From positions 1-31,909 of the IMG/VR virus record IMGVR_UViG_3300032288_003058: a DNA stretch of 31,909 bases; one strand, written 5' to 3'. Below the pieces are notes generated by a model. The model was not told where the DNA came from, did not search any database, and saw nothing but the letters and a program-made list of their open reading frames with translations. The translations under genes were made by a program, and so were the position numbers. Positions 17,569 through 23,538 of this stretch are shown in pieces (the stretch's first letter is position 1; the number at the start of each line of letters is the position of its first letter). The DNA is from a virus.

Positions 17569-17748
17569 ATGGGTTCCACTATCAGCCCTAAGGTTGTCGC
17601 TGCCACGCTGGCCGCGGCCGTCGCCACGATCCTCGTGTGGGGAATCAGCCAGGCAGGCGTAGACGTGCCCGAGCCCGTCGCTGGCGCCATCGTCGTCGTC
17701 CTCACGTTCCTCGCCGGCTACCTGAAGATCGACCCGGAGCGCGCGTGA
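17569..17748 (+). CDS. Two-TM holin
   Basis: A 59 aa protein (MGSTISPKVVAATLAAAV start). There are two hydrophobic segments, about residues 9-27 and 35-52, separated by a GVDVPEP turn and followed by a short charged tail KIDPERA. Size and layout fit small actinophage holins. AGGAGG precedes two possible ATGs at 17565 and 17569; the first runs into a stop after eight codons, so 17569 is the start. It overlaps the endolysin start by GTGA, the expected holin-endolysin coupling. Confidence 0.82.
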   Translation: MGSTISPKVVAATLAAAVATILVWGISQAGVDVPEPVAGAIVVVLTFLAGYLKIDPERA

Positions 17749-18452
17749 CGCACCGCACCGCATTCAAGACCGCGTGCCTCAGGTACGCGAAGGCCAACAA
17801 GATCCCCGTGCCCGACGGCTTCACGCTGAATGACACGTACGGGACGGCTGCGCGCGAGCTGACGAAGCGCATCCAGAAGCGCGCGAAGCTCTATAAGACG
17901 CCGACCGGCAACATGACGCCGAAGACGATCACGACCGTCGGGAAGTACCTGCCGGGCGCGACCGTCGGCGAGCGCGCCGTCTGGGCCATGCGGATCGTTG
18001 AGGGCCCGCTCGAGGTGTGGGGCAACAACAAGGGCCCGTACGTGCAGGAGATCCAGAAGCTCGGGTCCGAGTTGTCGCCGGGGGCGTGGCCGTGGTGCGC
18101 GGCCGCGACGAGTTGGGCGCTCCGCAGCGCGGGGTGGACGTCCTGGGCCGCATTCGTCAAGCGCGAAGAAGAGGCGTGGGTGCCCGCATGGGCCGACGCC
18201 GCCCAGGCTGGCCGATATGGCATGACCGTCAAGTCGTGGCGCACCGCCTCAACAGGCGACATCGTCTGCTTCAAGTGGAACCAGAACCGCTACCAGCACA
18301 TCGGGTTCGTCAACGGGCGTGCCAATCCCGTCAGCGGGAACGCGTCGACGATTGAGGGCAACACCGGCGACGAGTCTGCCGACGATGGTGACGGCCTCTG
18401 GACGCGTACGCGGAACCTCCAGCCTCCGCAAATGGTGATTCGCGTCCGCTAA
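17745..18452 (+). CDS. Endolysin with CHAP domain
   Basis: A 235 aa cell-wall hydrolase. The C-terminal CHAP amidase/peptidase domain shows WPWCAAATSWALRSAG with the nucleophile C118 and RYQHIGFVNG with H185, then the SGNASTIEGNT segment. The N-terminal ~95 residues (LRYAKANKIPVPDG, ARELTKRIQKRAKLY, KTITTVGKYL) look like a small helical wall-binding or peptidoglycan-binding-like region. There is no signal peptide, so export depends on the holin. The GTG start overlaps the holin stop. Confidence 0.9.
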   Translation: MTHRTAFKTACLRYAKANKIPVPDGFTLNDTYGTAARELTKRIQKRAKLYKTPTGNMTPKTITTVGKYLPGATVGERAVWAMRIVEGPLEVWGNNKGPYVQEIQKLGSELSPGAWPWCAAATSWALRSAGWTSWAAFVKREEEAWVPAWADAAQAGRYGMTVKSWRTASTGDIVCFKWNQNRYQHIGFVNGRANPVSGNASTIEGNTGDESADDGDGLWTRTRNLQPPQMVIRVR

Positions 18453-18496
18453 CCGCGCTCGCGCCTCATCCGCGCTCACTCGGGAGGAGAGCCAGG

Positions 18497-19888
18497 ATGC
18501 CAGCACACCGAAAACCCTGCCCCTACAAGACAACCGAAGCGCTAGCTGCGGCCATCGACGAGGCCGGCGGCATCAATCCGCTCGGTCATCAGACGGGCAC
18601 GGCGGCGAACACGATCCGCAAATGGTGTTTAGACCTCGGTGTTGACACGAGCAAGCACCGCGGCTCGCCACCCGCCGCGGCCGGAATGCAACTTCTCCGC
18701 GCGATGACGGACCCCGAGGTCGAGACGCTCATCCAGACGTACGGCGTCACTCGCCTCGCCGCACTCCTGGAGGTGAGTGTTAGCGCGATCAAACAGCACG
18801 TCAACGGGCGCGGCATATCAGCGAGCAGCGAGATCGTCGTCGGCAATCCCCGCGTGGCGCTCTTGTCGAAGCGCGTGAAGGAGCTCGAGCAGCGCGACCA
18901 GGCCGTCTACGAGCTCGCCGGCCAGATCCGCCAGGCCGCGCAGATGGTCGCGACGGAGCCGCCGCCGAAACTGCCGAAGATCAGAACGCGGAAGGACCGC
19001 TCGCCGGTCGACGTCATTCTCCACGTGTCCGACAAGCAGTACGGGATGCTCGTCGACCCCGACGAGGTGCCCGGCGGCGCGTACTCGCCCGACCTCTACG
19101 AGGAGCGCCTCGAGCGGTACATCACCGCCGTCGACGCGCTACTTGAGAACACCGCCAACGCGAACCCGATAGGCACGCTCTGGATCGCGCAGGGCGGCGA
19201 CTTCGTCGAAGGCGACGACGTCTTCAAAGGAATGCATTGGCATCTCGCCATATCGGCCGGCGAGCAAACCGTCCGCCTCGGCCGCATCTGGGCCGCCGCC
19301 CTCAACCGGATCAGCCAGCGGGCCCGGCAGGTCGGCGCGAAGAAGATCGCCGTCGTCAGCGTCGTCGGCAACCACGGCGTCAAAGGCGGCCGCTCGGCGG
19401 GCGCCGTCCCGCCATCCCTCAACTACGACTACCTGACATACGAGATGGTCCGCAACCAGCTCGCGCCCGACGCCGTTGACTACTACGACCAGGAGGCGCG
19501 CAGCGCGGTCTACTTCCAGACGTGCGGCGGCATCGTCCTCCTCACGCACGGCGAGCAAGACAAGGGCGGCGGCCTCATCGGCGTTCCGGTCGTGACGGGA
19601 ATGCGGAACAGCTTGACGGCGATGGTGTCGACCGGCGTGCGACCCGTCCTGCACCTGTCGGGGCACTTTCACAGGCCGGCGCAGATCAGCCTCTCGTCGG
19701 ACCTTATGCGGATCTGGTCGGGCCCGTGGGTCGGGCAGACGAACCTGAGCATCGGGCGTGGGGGAGCGTCTACGCCATCCCAGCACATGCTGGTCATGCA
19801 TCCCGAGCATGGGATGATCGCCCAGCACGTGATCCGATTGACGAGCGCGCAGGAGTCGCCTGTGCATGTCGTCGACCTTGCGGCATAA
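18497..19888 (+). CDS. Metallophosphoesterase with N-terminal HTH regions
   Basis: A 463 aa calcineurin-like phosphoesterase. Motifs: VSDKQYG (D179), GGDFVEGDD (D235 and D240 region), VVGNHG (N292, H293), LLTHGEQ (H351) and LSGHFH (H390, H392). Motif I has Asp-Lys-Gln where most members have Asp-x-His. Residues 10-50 (TIRKWCLDLGV) and 78-105 (TRLAALLEVSVSAIKQHVNG) are two helix-turn-helix-like segments, so it may bind DNA. A coiled segment (residues 122-150) links the halves. GGGAGGAG precedes the ATG. It lies after lysis genes on the same strand; a DNA-processing or nuclease role is likely but the substrate is unknown. Confidence 0.88.
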   Translation: MPAHRKPCPYKTTEALAAAIDEAGGINPLGHQTGTAANTIRKWCLDLGVDTSKHRGSPPAAAGMQLLRAMTDPEVETLIQTYGVTRLAALLEVSVSAIKQHVNGRGISASSEIVVGNPRVALLSKRVKELEQRDQAVYELAGQIRQAAQMVATEPPPKLPKIRTRKDRSPVDVILHVSDKQYGMLVDPDEVPGGAYSPDLYEERLERYITAVDALLENTANANPIGTLWIAQGGDFVEGDDVFKGMHWHLAISAGEQTVRLGRIWAAALNRISQRARQVGAKKIAVVSVVGNHGVKGGRSAGAVPPSLNYDYLTYEMVRNQLAPDAVDYYDQEARSAVYFQTCGGIVLLTHGEQDKGGGLIGVPVVTGMRNSLTAMVSTGVRPVLHLSGHFHRPAQISLSSDLMRIWSGPWVGQTNLSIGRGGASTPSQHMLVMHPEHGMIAQHVIRLTSAQESPVHVVDLAA

Positions 19889-19910
19889 CCGCAGTATCGT
19901 CACTTTTTTT
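19879..19910 (+). terminator. Possible end-of-late-operon terminator
   Basis: A TGCGG-CATAA-CCGCA hairpin (19879-19893) overlaps the phosphoesterase stop and is followed, after 10 nt, by seven T (19904-19910). An alternative pairing uses CCGCA (19889) with TGCGG (19910). The stem is short and the T-run displaced, so this is tentative. Confidence 0.35.
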
Positions 19911-19917
19911 GCGGTGC

Positions 19918-19928
19918 TGTTATACACT
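19918..19928 (+). promoter_or_regulatory. Candidate extended -10 promoter
   Basis: TGTTATACACT contains a TGn extension before TATACA and overlaps TACACT. No convincing -35 is seen at 16-18 nt. It would give transcription from about 19933 toward the 19970 gene, just after the putative terminator. Confidence 0.4.
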
Positions 19929-19969
19929 CGTGAAATACCACGCATGACCTACGAGGGAAGGACGCATCC

Positions 19970-20263
19970 GTGGAAACCACAAGGAACCTGCACGAGCGCC
20001 TCGCCGCCGAGTATGGCGACGAGTACGCGACGGCCGTGAGGGCGGCCGCGGCGATCATGGTCGCAACCAACGCGCTCCGCTACGACGCCGACACCGGCGT
20101 CGAGCCCGAATCGGTGTTCGGTCATGCCCAGCAGCTCGCCTATCAAGCGATCCTGTTGGCACCCATCGCGCCGCCGCTGACGATGATCCCCGACGACGTC
20201 GAGCAGTACGCGTCGAGCATCACGCATGGCCTCGCGCGGCAGCATCCGATGACTTGGGCGTGA
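19970..20263 (+). CDS. Hypothetical protein, helical, 97 aa
   Basis: This protein has a charged N-terminus (METTRNLHERLAAEYGDEYATAV), a central Ala-rich helix (RAAAAIMVATNAL) and a C-terminus with VEQYASSITHGLARQ. No HTH or catalytic motif is recognisable. GGAAGGA gives a clear Shine-Dalgarno 8 nt before the GTG, unlike the leaderless genes that follow. It is the first gene of the short rightward cluster that runs toward the repressor; function unknown. Confidence 0.72.
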   Translation: METTRNLHERLAAEYGDEYATAVRAAAAIMVATNALRYDADTGVEPESVFGHAQQLAYQAILLAPIAPPLTMIPDDVEQYASSITHGLARQHPMTWA

Positions 20264-20282
20264 CAATCTTTGCGGCGCGTCT

Positions 20283-20299
20283 TGTCTAACTTTTAGACA
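20283..20299. promoter_or_regulatory. Perfect palindromic operator over a leaderless start
   Basis: TGTCTAACTTTTAGACA is a perfect 7-bp inverted repeat with a 3-nt centre. It contains the -10 hexamer TAACTT (20287-20292) and ends on the A of the ATG at 20299. A protein bound here would block polymerase directly. Confidence 0.6.
20287..20292 (+). promoter_or_regulatory. -10 hexamer TAACTT of leaderless gene
   Basis: TAACTT fits TAnnnT and occupies -12 to -7 relative to the ATG at 20299, the spacing expected when transcription begins on the start codon. No Shine-Dalgarno precedes this ATG. A GTGACA lies upstream at 20260-20265 but with a 21-nt spacer. Confidence 0.5.
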
Positions 20300-20466
20300 T
20301 GAACACGGTGCCCGACGATAATCCCGTCAACGATCTGCAAGACGCGCGCACGCAGCTCGTCGACGCGATCCGCCAGGCGGCAAAGGCCGGCCTGACGCCC
20401 GAGCAGATCGCCGATCACCTCAACGCAAGCATCGACGAAGTGCAACGAGTGTCGGGCGACGCATAA
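20299..20466 (+). CDS. Mini helix-turn-helix protein, copy 1 (55 aa)
   Basis: This is a small DNA-binding-type protein. The C-terminal 40 residues are DLQDARTQLVDAIRQAAKAG, then LTPEQIADHLNASIDEVQRV, a helix followed by an HTH. It is a clear paralogue of the next gene: both share LVxAxRQA-x3-G-x-T-x3-IA-x7-E-x-VxR. The start is leaderless and overlaps a palindromic operator, suggesting auto- or cross-regulation. It is only 55 aa and lies in the immunity region, so a role in the lysis-lysogeny decision is plausible, but no experimentally known family comes to mind. Confidence 0.68.
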   Translation: MNTVPDDNPVNDLQDARTQLVDAIRQAAKAGLTPEQIADHLNASIDEVQRVSGDA

Positions 20467-20472
20467 GACGCC

Positions 20473-20489
20473 AGACATACCGCGCGTCT
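20473..20489. promoter_or_regulatory. Inverted half-sites before mini-HTH copy 2
   Basis: AGAC at 20473-20476 and GTCT at 20486-20489 form an inverted pair with a 9-nt centre. They have the same half-site letters as the palindrome at 20283 but the opposite outward/inward order, and they abut the -10 TACCAT. Confidence 0.35.
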
Positions 20490-20494
20490 ACCAT
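20489..20494 (+). promoter_or_regulatory. -10 hexamer TACCAT of leaderless gene
   Basis: TACCAT fits TAnnnT and occupies -12 to -7 of the ATG at 20501. There is no Shine-Dalgarno. A weak AAGACG lies 18 nt upstream (20465-20470). Confidence 0.45.
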
Positions 20495-20500
20495 GATGGA

Positions 20501-20680
20501 ATGCCGTCGAGTGACGTGGATCGCGACCTCGAGGACGCACGACGCGCGATGGACGCAGCGCGAGCGAATCTCGTCCGCGCCATGCGTCAGGCGCGGCAGA
20601 GTGGTATGACCTATCGGGCGATTGCGAGCATCGTCGGGCTCGCGCACGAGACGGTGCGGCGGCTCATAAACGAGGCGTAG
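20501..20680 (+). CDS. Mini helix-turn-helix protein, copy 2 (59 aa)
   Basis: Paralogue of the gene at 20299. A charged helix (SSDVDRDLEDARRAMDAARAN) is followed by LVRAMRQARQSGMTYRAIAS and IVGLAHETVRRLINEA, a good HTH of the sigma-70 region 4 / resolvase type. It starts at ATG 20501; nearby ATGs at 20493 and 20497 run into stops quickly. The leaderless context is the same as in copy 1. Tandem paralogues in front of a convergent repressor suggest a small regulatory cassette. No enzyme domain is attached. Confidence 0.68.
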   Translation: MPSSDVDRDLEDARRAMDAARANLVRAMRQARQSGMTYRAIASIVGLAHETVRRLINEA

Positions 20681-20704
20681 GCGTCTACACGTTCGTGCAG
20701 GCTC

Positions 20705-20720
20705 GTCTTACTTTGAGACA
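20705..20720. promoter_or_regulatory. Operator-like repeat, second copy
   Basis: GTCTTACTTTGAGACA aligns with the palindrome at 20283 (GTCTnACTTTnAGACA shared). It again contains a -10 candidate, TACTTT (20709-20714), located at -12 to -7 of a TTG at 20721. Confidence 0.5.
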
Positions 20721-20945
20721 TTGACAACGCGCGCGTCACAGGCTTACCGTCACGCCATGAAACGGACACGACCGTTGATGCGCCGCGAGTATGCGCTTAG
20801 GTGCGCGGCTTACGCGTTGGCTGTCGAGGCGATCCAGAAGCTCGACGCCGCGGCTCGGCAGATTCCAACACGTCCAGCGACGCGCCGACCCGATCCTCTG
20901 ACCCGTCCGCATGACGCGGTTCGCGTTGGCGTCCGTCGTCGCTAA
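20721..20945 (+). CDS. Possible small basic protein, antisense to repressor 3' end
   Basis: A 74 aa reading frame from a leaderless-type TTG (62 aa from the ATG at 20757). The N-terminal half is a plausible helix (RPLMRREYALRCAAYALAVEAI); the tail is Arg/Pro-rich. Its last 149 nt lie opposite the repressor C-terminal codons. The promoter-like repeat directly upstream supports transcription here, but coding is uncertain: the tail composition looks like an antisense shadow. If transcribed, it would produce RNA antisense to repressor mRNA. Confidence 0.35.
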   Translation: MTTRASQAYRHAMKRTRPLMRREYALRCAAYALAVEAIQKLDAAARQIPTRPATRRPDPLTRPHDAVRVGVRRR

Positions 20946-21225
20946 GACCGAGTAGGTAATCCGTCGTCACGCCGAAATACTCGGCCAGGCGGATGATGTA
21001 CGGCACGCTCGGCAGGTTATTCCCGCGCTCCCAGTTGTGGACCTGCTTGTAGGGCACGCGTAGGTCGTACGCCAGGACGCTCTTCGTCGTCGACGTGCGC
21101 GCGAGAAGCTCGCGGACGCGCGCGCTGACAATCGCCAAGAGTTCGGCGTCTCGGGGCGGGGAAGCCACGTCACGACTATACGCGGCCAACAGCGAGGAGT
21201 GGTCAGTTTCTACACATTGCGCCAT
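20797..21225 (-). CDS. Xre-family repressor (likely immunity repressor)
   Basis: A 142 aa DNA-binding protein. Residues about 22-85 form a classic HTH_3 domain: RDAELLAIVSARVRELLART, then KSVLAYDLRVPYKQVHNWERGN, LPSVPYIIRLAEYFGVTTDY and LLGLSDD. The remaining ~50 residues are Arg/Pro-rich and show no S24 peptidase motif, so it is not a RecA-cleavable LexA-like repressor. The ATG at 21225 is chosen because upstream codons have no conserved content. It is divergent from the 21266 operon with only 40 bp between starts, the cI/cro geometry. It is the best candidate for the lysogeny repressor. Confidence 0.82.
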   Translation of the reverse strand: MAQCVETDHSSLLAAYSRDVASPPRDAELLAIVSARVRELLARTSTTKSVLAYDLRVPYKQVHNWERGNNLPSVPYIIRLAEYFGVTTDYLLGLSDDGRQREPRHADGSEDRVGASLDVLESAEPRRRASGSPRQPTRKPRT

Positions 21226-21253
21226 TTGTGTTGCGAGCCGACGATCAGCGGCG

Positions 21254-21259
21254 TACCTT
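21254..21259 (+). promoter_or_regulatory. -10 hexamer TACCTT of leaderless rightward operon
   Basis: TACCTT fits TAnnnT and lies at -12 to -7 of the ATG at 21266, inside the 40-bp gap between the divergent repressor and the rightward operon. It is the probable lytic promoter analogous to PR. Confidence 0.5.
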
Positions 21260-21265
21260 CGCGGT

Positions 21266-21604
21266 ATGGCAAGCGTGGAACACCACACGAACCCTCCAGA
21301 GGACTCCGCAATCGAGTCTCGGTTTTCCCGCAGCGTCCCGGCGCACTCCCTCGGCGCCGACTCGGACGCAGCCGGCGAGCACGCATCGACGGATGCAGGC
21401 TCGCCGGCACTCCGCCTCGTCGAGTTCGCTCGCGATCTCGCATACCGCACCCACCACACGGGTGTCAATCCGCACGACGCGTTCAACCAAGAAGCCCTCC
21501 TGCTGCGCTCCTACGGCCTCGCCCAATGGGCAAGCGGAGAGTGGCAGATCACCCGTCAAGGCTGGCTTCTCCTCACCGACCCCGCCGACCCCGCCGCCGC
21601 CTAA
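21266..21604 (+). CDS. Winged-helix-like protein in cro position
   Basis: A 112 aa protein. The first ~50 residues are polar and disordered-looking (SVEHHTNPPEDSAIES). The C-terminal part LRLVEFARDLAYRTHHTG, NQEALLLRSYGLAQWASG and EWQITRQGWLLL resembles a winged helix (helix, helix, beta wing WQITRQGW). As first gene of the operon divergent from the repressor it could be a Cro-type regulator; that is inference from position and weak fold resemblance. The leaderless ATG is 7 nt downstream of TACCTT. Confidence 0.6.
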   Translation: MASVEHHTNPPEDSAIESRFSRSVPAHSLGADSDAAGEHASTDAGSPALRLVEFARDLAYRTHHTGVNPHDAFNQEALLLRSYGLAQWASGEWQITRQGWLLLTDPADPAAA

Positions 21605-21615
21605 AGGAGCACCGC

Positions 21616-21840
21616 ATGGGCAACGTCACCCCGATCCGTCAGGACGACACGTTCGACTGGACCGACGCCATCCACGAGATGCGCGACCACGAGGCCAGCA
21701 TCCGCCTGTTCAACGAGGTCATGCAGGAGCACGACCGCGACAAGCGCGACCAGCGCGACCGGGGCCGCATCGAAGGAGCCCTCGTCACCAGCGCCTTCGT
21801 CCTCGTCGGCTTCGCCGCCGCCAGCCTCATCGCCATCTAA
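21616..21840 (+). CDS. Small tail-anchored membrane protein
   Basis: A 74 aa protein. Residues 1-50 are charged (DWTDAIHEMRDHEASIRLFNEVMQEHDRDKRDQRDRGR) and residues 52-73 form one transmembrane helix (LVTSAFVLVGFAAASLIAI). AAAGGAG gives a clear ribosome site. It sits in the early rightward operon. Possible roles such as superinfection exclusion cannot be decided from sequence. Confidence 0.72.
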   Translation: MGNVTPIRQDDTFDWTDAIHEMRDHEASIRLFNEVMQEHDRDKRDQRDRGRIEGALVTSAFVLVGFAAASLIAI

Positions 21841-21996
21841 ATGGCGAAGCCCCCCAGCGCAATCGGCAAGAAGAAGCGCGAAGCCGCGATGCAGCGCCGC
21901 CTTGAGCGGGGCCAGAAGAAACTCGCCGCCAAACAGGCACGAGCCGCCACCAAGGCAACCACCACCACCCGATCCCAGGAGGATCAGAAGAAATGA
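21841..21996 (+). CDS. Short basic protein, 51 aa
   Basis: This Lys/Arg/Ala-rich protein (MAKPPSAIGKKKREAAMQRR start, ending RSQEDQKK) starts immediately after the previous TAA and overlaps the SSB-like gene by ATGA. The composition suggests nucleic-acid binding, but there is no fold signature. The tight coupling on both sides makes it more likely a real gene than a chance frame. Confidence 0.6.
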   Translation: MAKPPSAIGKKKREAAMQRRLERGQKKLAAKQARAATKATTTTRSQEDQKK

Positions 21997-22451
21997 CCAA
22001 CACCGTCGACATCTCGAGCGCGCTCCAGCAGGCAAGCGGCGGCTCGTTTATCACCGGCCCGGAGAAGGAGGAGCTCTACCAGACGCAGGAGGCCCTCTAC
22101 ATCGTCAACGTCGAGCCGCGCAGCGAGACGCAGTACGGCGACCAGACGATCTACTACGTCAAGAGCGCCAAGTGGGGCCGCGACGACCAGCGCCTCCTGG
22201 CGTTCTCGCACAACCAGTACCGCGAGCGGCAGGCGCAGGGTGTCCTCAACCTCATCACGCAGAGCGGCAAGCCCGGCGGGCCCGTCTACCTCGGCAAGTG
22301 GAAGACGCAGAGCGGCAAGGACGCGTGGACCATCGACGCCAAGCCGTTCGACGTCGCCCAGCACGCCGCCCAGGCCACCCCGCAGCCCGCGGCGCCGACT
22401 CAGGCGCCGAGCGTGGGGATGCCGACCGTCGACGACGACCTGCCCTTCTGA
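21993..22451 (+). CDS. SSB-like single-stranded DNA-binding protein
   Basis: A 152 aa protein. Residues about 15-118 are beta-rich with aromatic positions (LYQTQEALYIVNVE, TIYYVKSAKW, RLLAFSHNQYRERQ, VYLGKWKTQSGKDAWTI). A flexible Ala/Gln/Pro linker follows and the last residues are DDDLPF, the acidic tip by which bacterial SSBs recruit repair and replication proteins. The canonical SSB OB-fold signature is not obvious, so this call rests on the tail and on the neighbouring nuclease and replication genes. AGGAGG precedes the ATG. Confidence 0.65.
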   Translation: MTNTVDISSALQQASGGSFITGPEKEELYQTQEALYIVNVEPRSETQYGDQTIYYVKSAKWGRDDQRLLAFSHNQYRERQAQGVLNLITQSGKPGGPVYLGKWKTQSGKDAWTIDAKPFDVAQHAAQATPQPAAPTQAPSVGMPTVDDDLPF

Positions 22452-22456
22452 CCGGG

Positions 22457-23248
22457 ATGGTCGTCGACCTCACACGGGTCCTTTCGGAGGGTGCGGCGGG
22501 CGAGCTCCCGTCGCACATCTCCGCGAGCCAGATCAGCCTCTTCGCGCGCTGCCCCGAGGCGTACCGCCAGGAGCGCATCCTCGGCACCAGCCGCGAGCCC
22601 GTCTCCGCGCTGACCGTCGGCTCGGGCGTCCACAAGGGCATCGAGACGTACTTCCGCAGCCTGACCGAGCGGATGACGCAGAGCGAGCGCGAGCAGCGCG
22701 CGATCCTCGCCGCCGGCGATCACGTCGACGACACCGACCCGACCGCCCAGGACGAGGCCGAGGCCGCGATGGACCTCGTCCAACTCTACGTCCGAGAGGC
22801 GCCGAAGATCCAACCCGTCGCCCTCGAGGAGCGCTTCGAGGTCGACGTGCCCGGCTCGACCGTGACGCTCGTCGGCTTCATCGACTGCCTGACGAGCGAC
22901 CGCATCATCGACTTCAAGACGAGCAACAAGGCCGTCGCGAGCCCGTCGGGCGCGTGGAAGCTGCAAGCCTGGCTCTACCAGGCCGCCCACGGCCTCGACA
23001 CGGATTTTCACGTGCTGGTGAAGACTCGCGAGCCGAAGCTTCTGCACGGCGTCGACCTGCGCGTCCCATACGACAAGACGCAGACCCGCCACGCCCTCGA
23101 GTTCGCCGCTCAGACTAGGCGGCGCATTGAGCACCTCTACGAGACGGTCGGGCCCGACCAGCCGTGGCCGGCCGAAGGCGTCCTGCACCCGTGGGCGTGC
23201 GGGTCCTGCTCGGCGCGCTTCTCGTGCGCGATGGGTGGCGCGGCGTGA
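22457..23248 (+). CDS. Cas4/RecB-like PD-(D/E)XK nuclease with Fe-S cysteines
   Basis: A 263 aa exonuclease-type protein. The motif order is right for the family: SQISLFARCPEAYR (C32), GSGVHKGIE with the His of motif I, GFIDCLTSDRIIDFKTSNK giving D143, D152 and K154 of the catalytic core, and QAWLYQAA for the QxxxY motif. C248, C251 and C257 near the end pair with C32 as a probable 4Fe-4S cluster. It likely processes DNA ends in phage recombination together with the SSB-like protein upstream. No cas genes or CRISPR repeats are present. The start is ATG 22457. Confidence 0.87.
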   Translation: MVVDLTRVLSEGAAGELPSHISASQISLFARCPEAYRQERILGTSREPVSALTVGSGVHKGIETYFRSLTERMTQSEREQRAILAAGDHVDDTDPTAQDEAEAAMDLVQLYVREAPKIQPVALEERFEVDVPGSTVTLVGFIDCLTSDRIIDFKTSNKAVASPSGAWKLQAWLYQAAHGLDTDFHVLVKTREPKLLHGVDLRVPYDKTQTRHALEFAAQTRRRIEHLYETVGPDQPWPAEGVLHPWACGSCSARFSCAMGGAA

Positions 23249-23538
23249 GTGCGCTGCTGACCGTTGAGGAGGCGGCCGCCGAGCTGCGCGTCCACCCGGC
23301 GACCGTGCGCCGCATGATTCGCCGCGGTGAGATTCCCGCCGTGAAGGTCGGGCGCCTGTGGCGCGTCGACGCGGACGTTACAAAGCCTGTGCGGGTGGAG
23401 CAGCCTACGCGCGTCGTGGAAAAGCACTCGGCGGCGTACTACGCGCAGCTCGCACGGCCTCTTCCATCGGCACCCGCGTCGCAAGCTCCGACTCTTGGTA
23501 CTCCGTCGCATAGTGCTCGAGCAAGGTGGACGGGCTAG
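23245..23538 (+). CDS. xis: Excisionase-like HTH protein
   Basis: A 97 aa protein. Residues 3-50 are a MerR/Xis-type winged helix: LLTVEEAAAELRVHPATVRR, MIRRGEIPAVKVGRLWRVD. The C-terminal half lies opposite the integrase 3' end (134 nt overlap, convergent) and is probably unconstrained. The GTG start overlaps the nuclease stop by GTGA, so it is the last gene of the lytic operon. Position next to the integrase supports a directionality role. A generic small regulator is the alternative. Confidence 0.72.
   Translation: MSALLTVEEAAAELRVHPATVRRMIRRGEIPAVKVGRLWRVDADVTKPVRVEQPTRVVEKHSAAYYAQLARPLPSAPASQAPTLGTPSHSARARWTG

Noticed and set aside
22240-23118. 292-codon plus-strand frame overlapping the SSB-like and nuclease genes
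   Set aside because: Arg/Pro/Ser-rich off-frame shadow; the nuclease frame carries all motifs.
22457-23248. Cas4 as evidence of a CRISPR system
   Set aside because: No repeats, cas1 or cas2 are present. Cas4-like nucleases are common alone in phage recombination modules.
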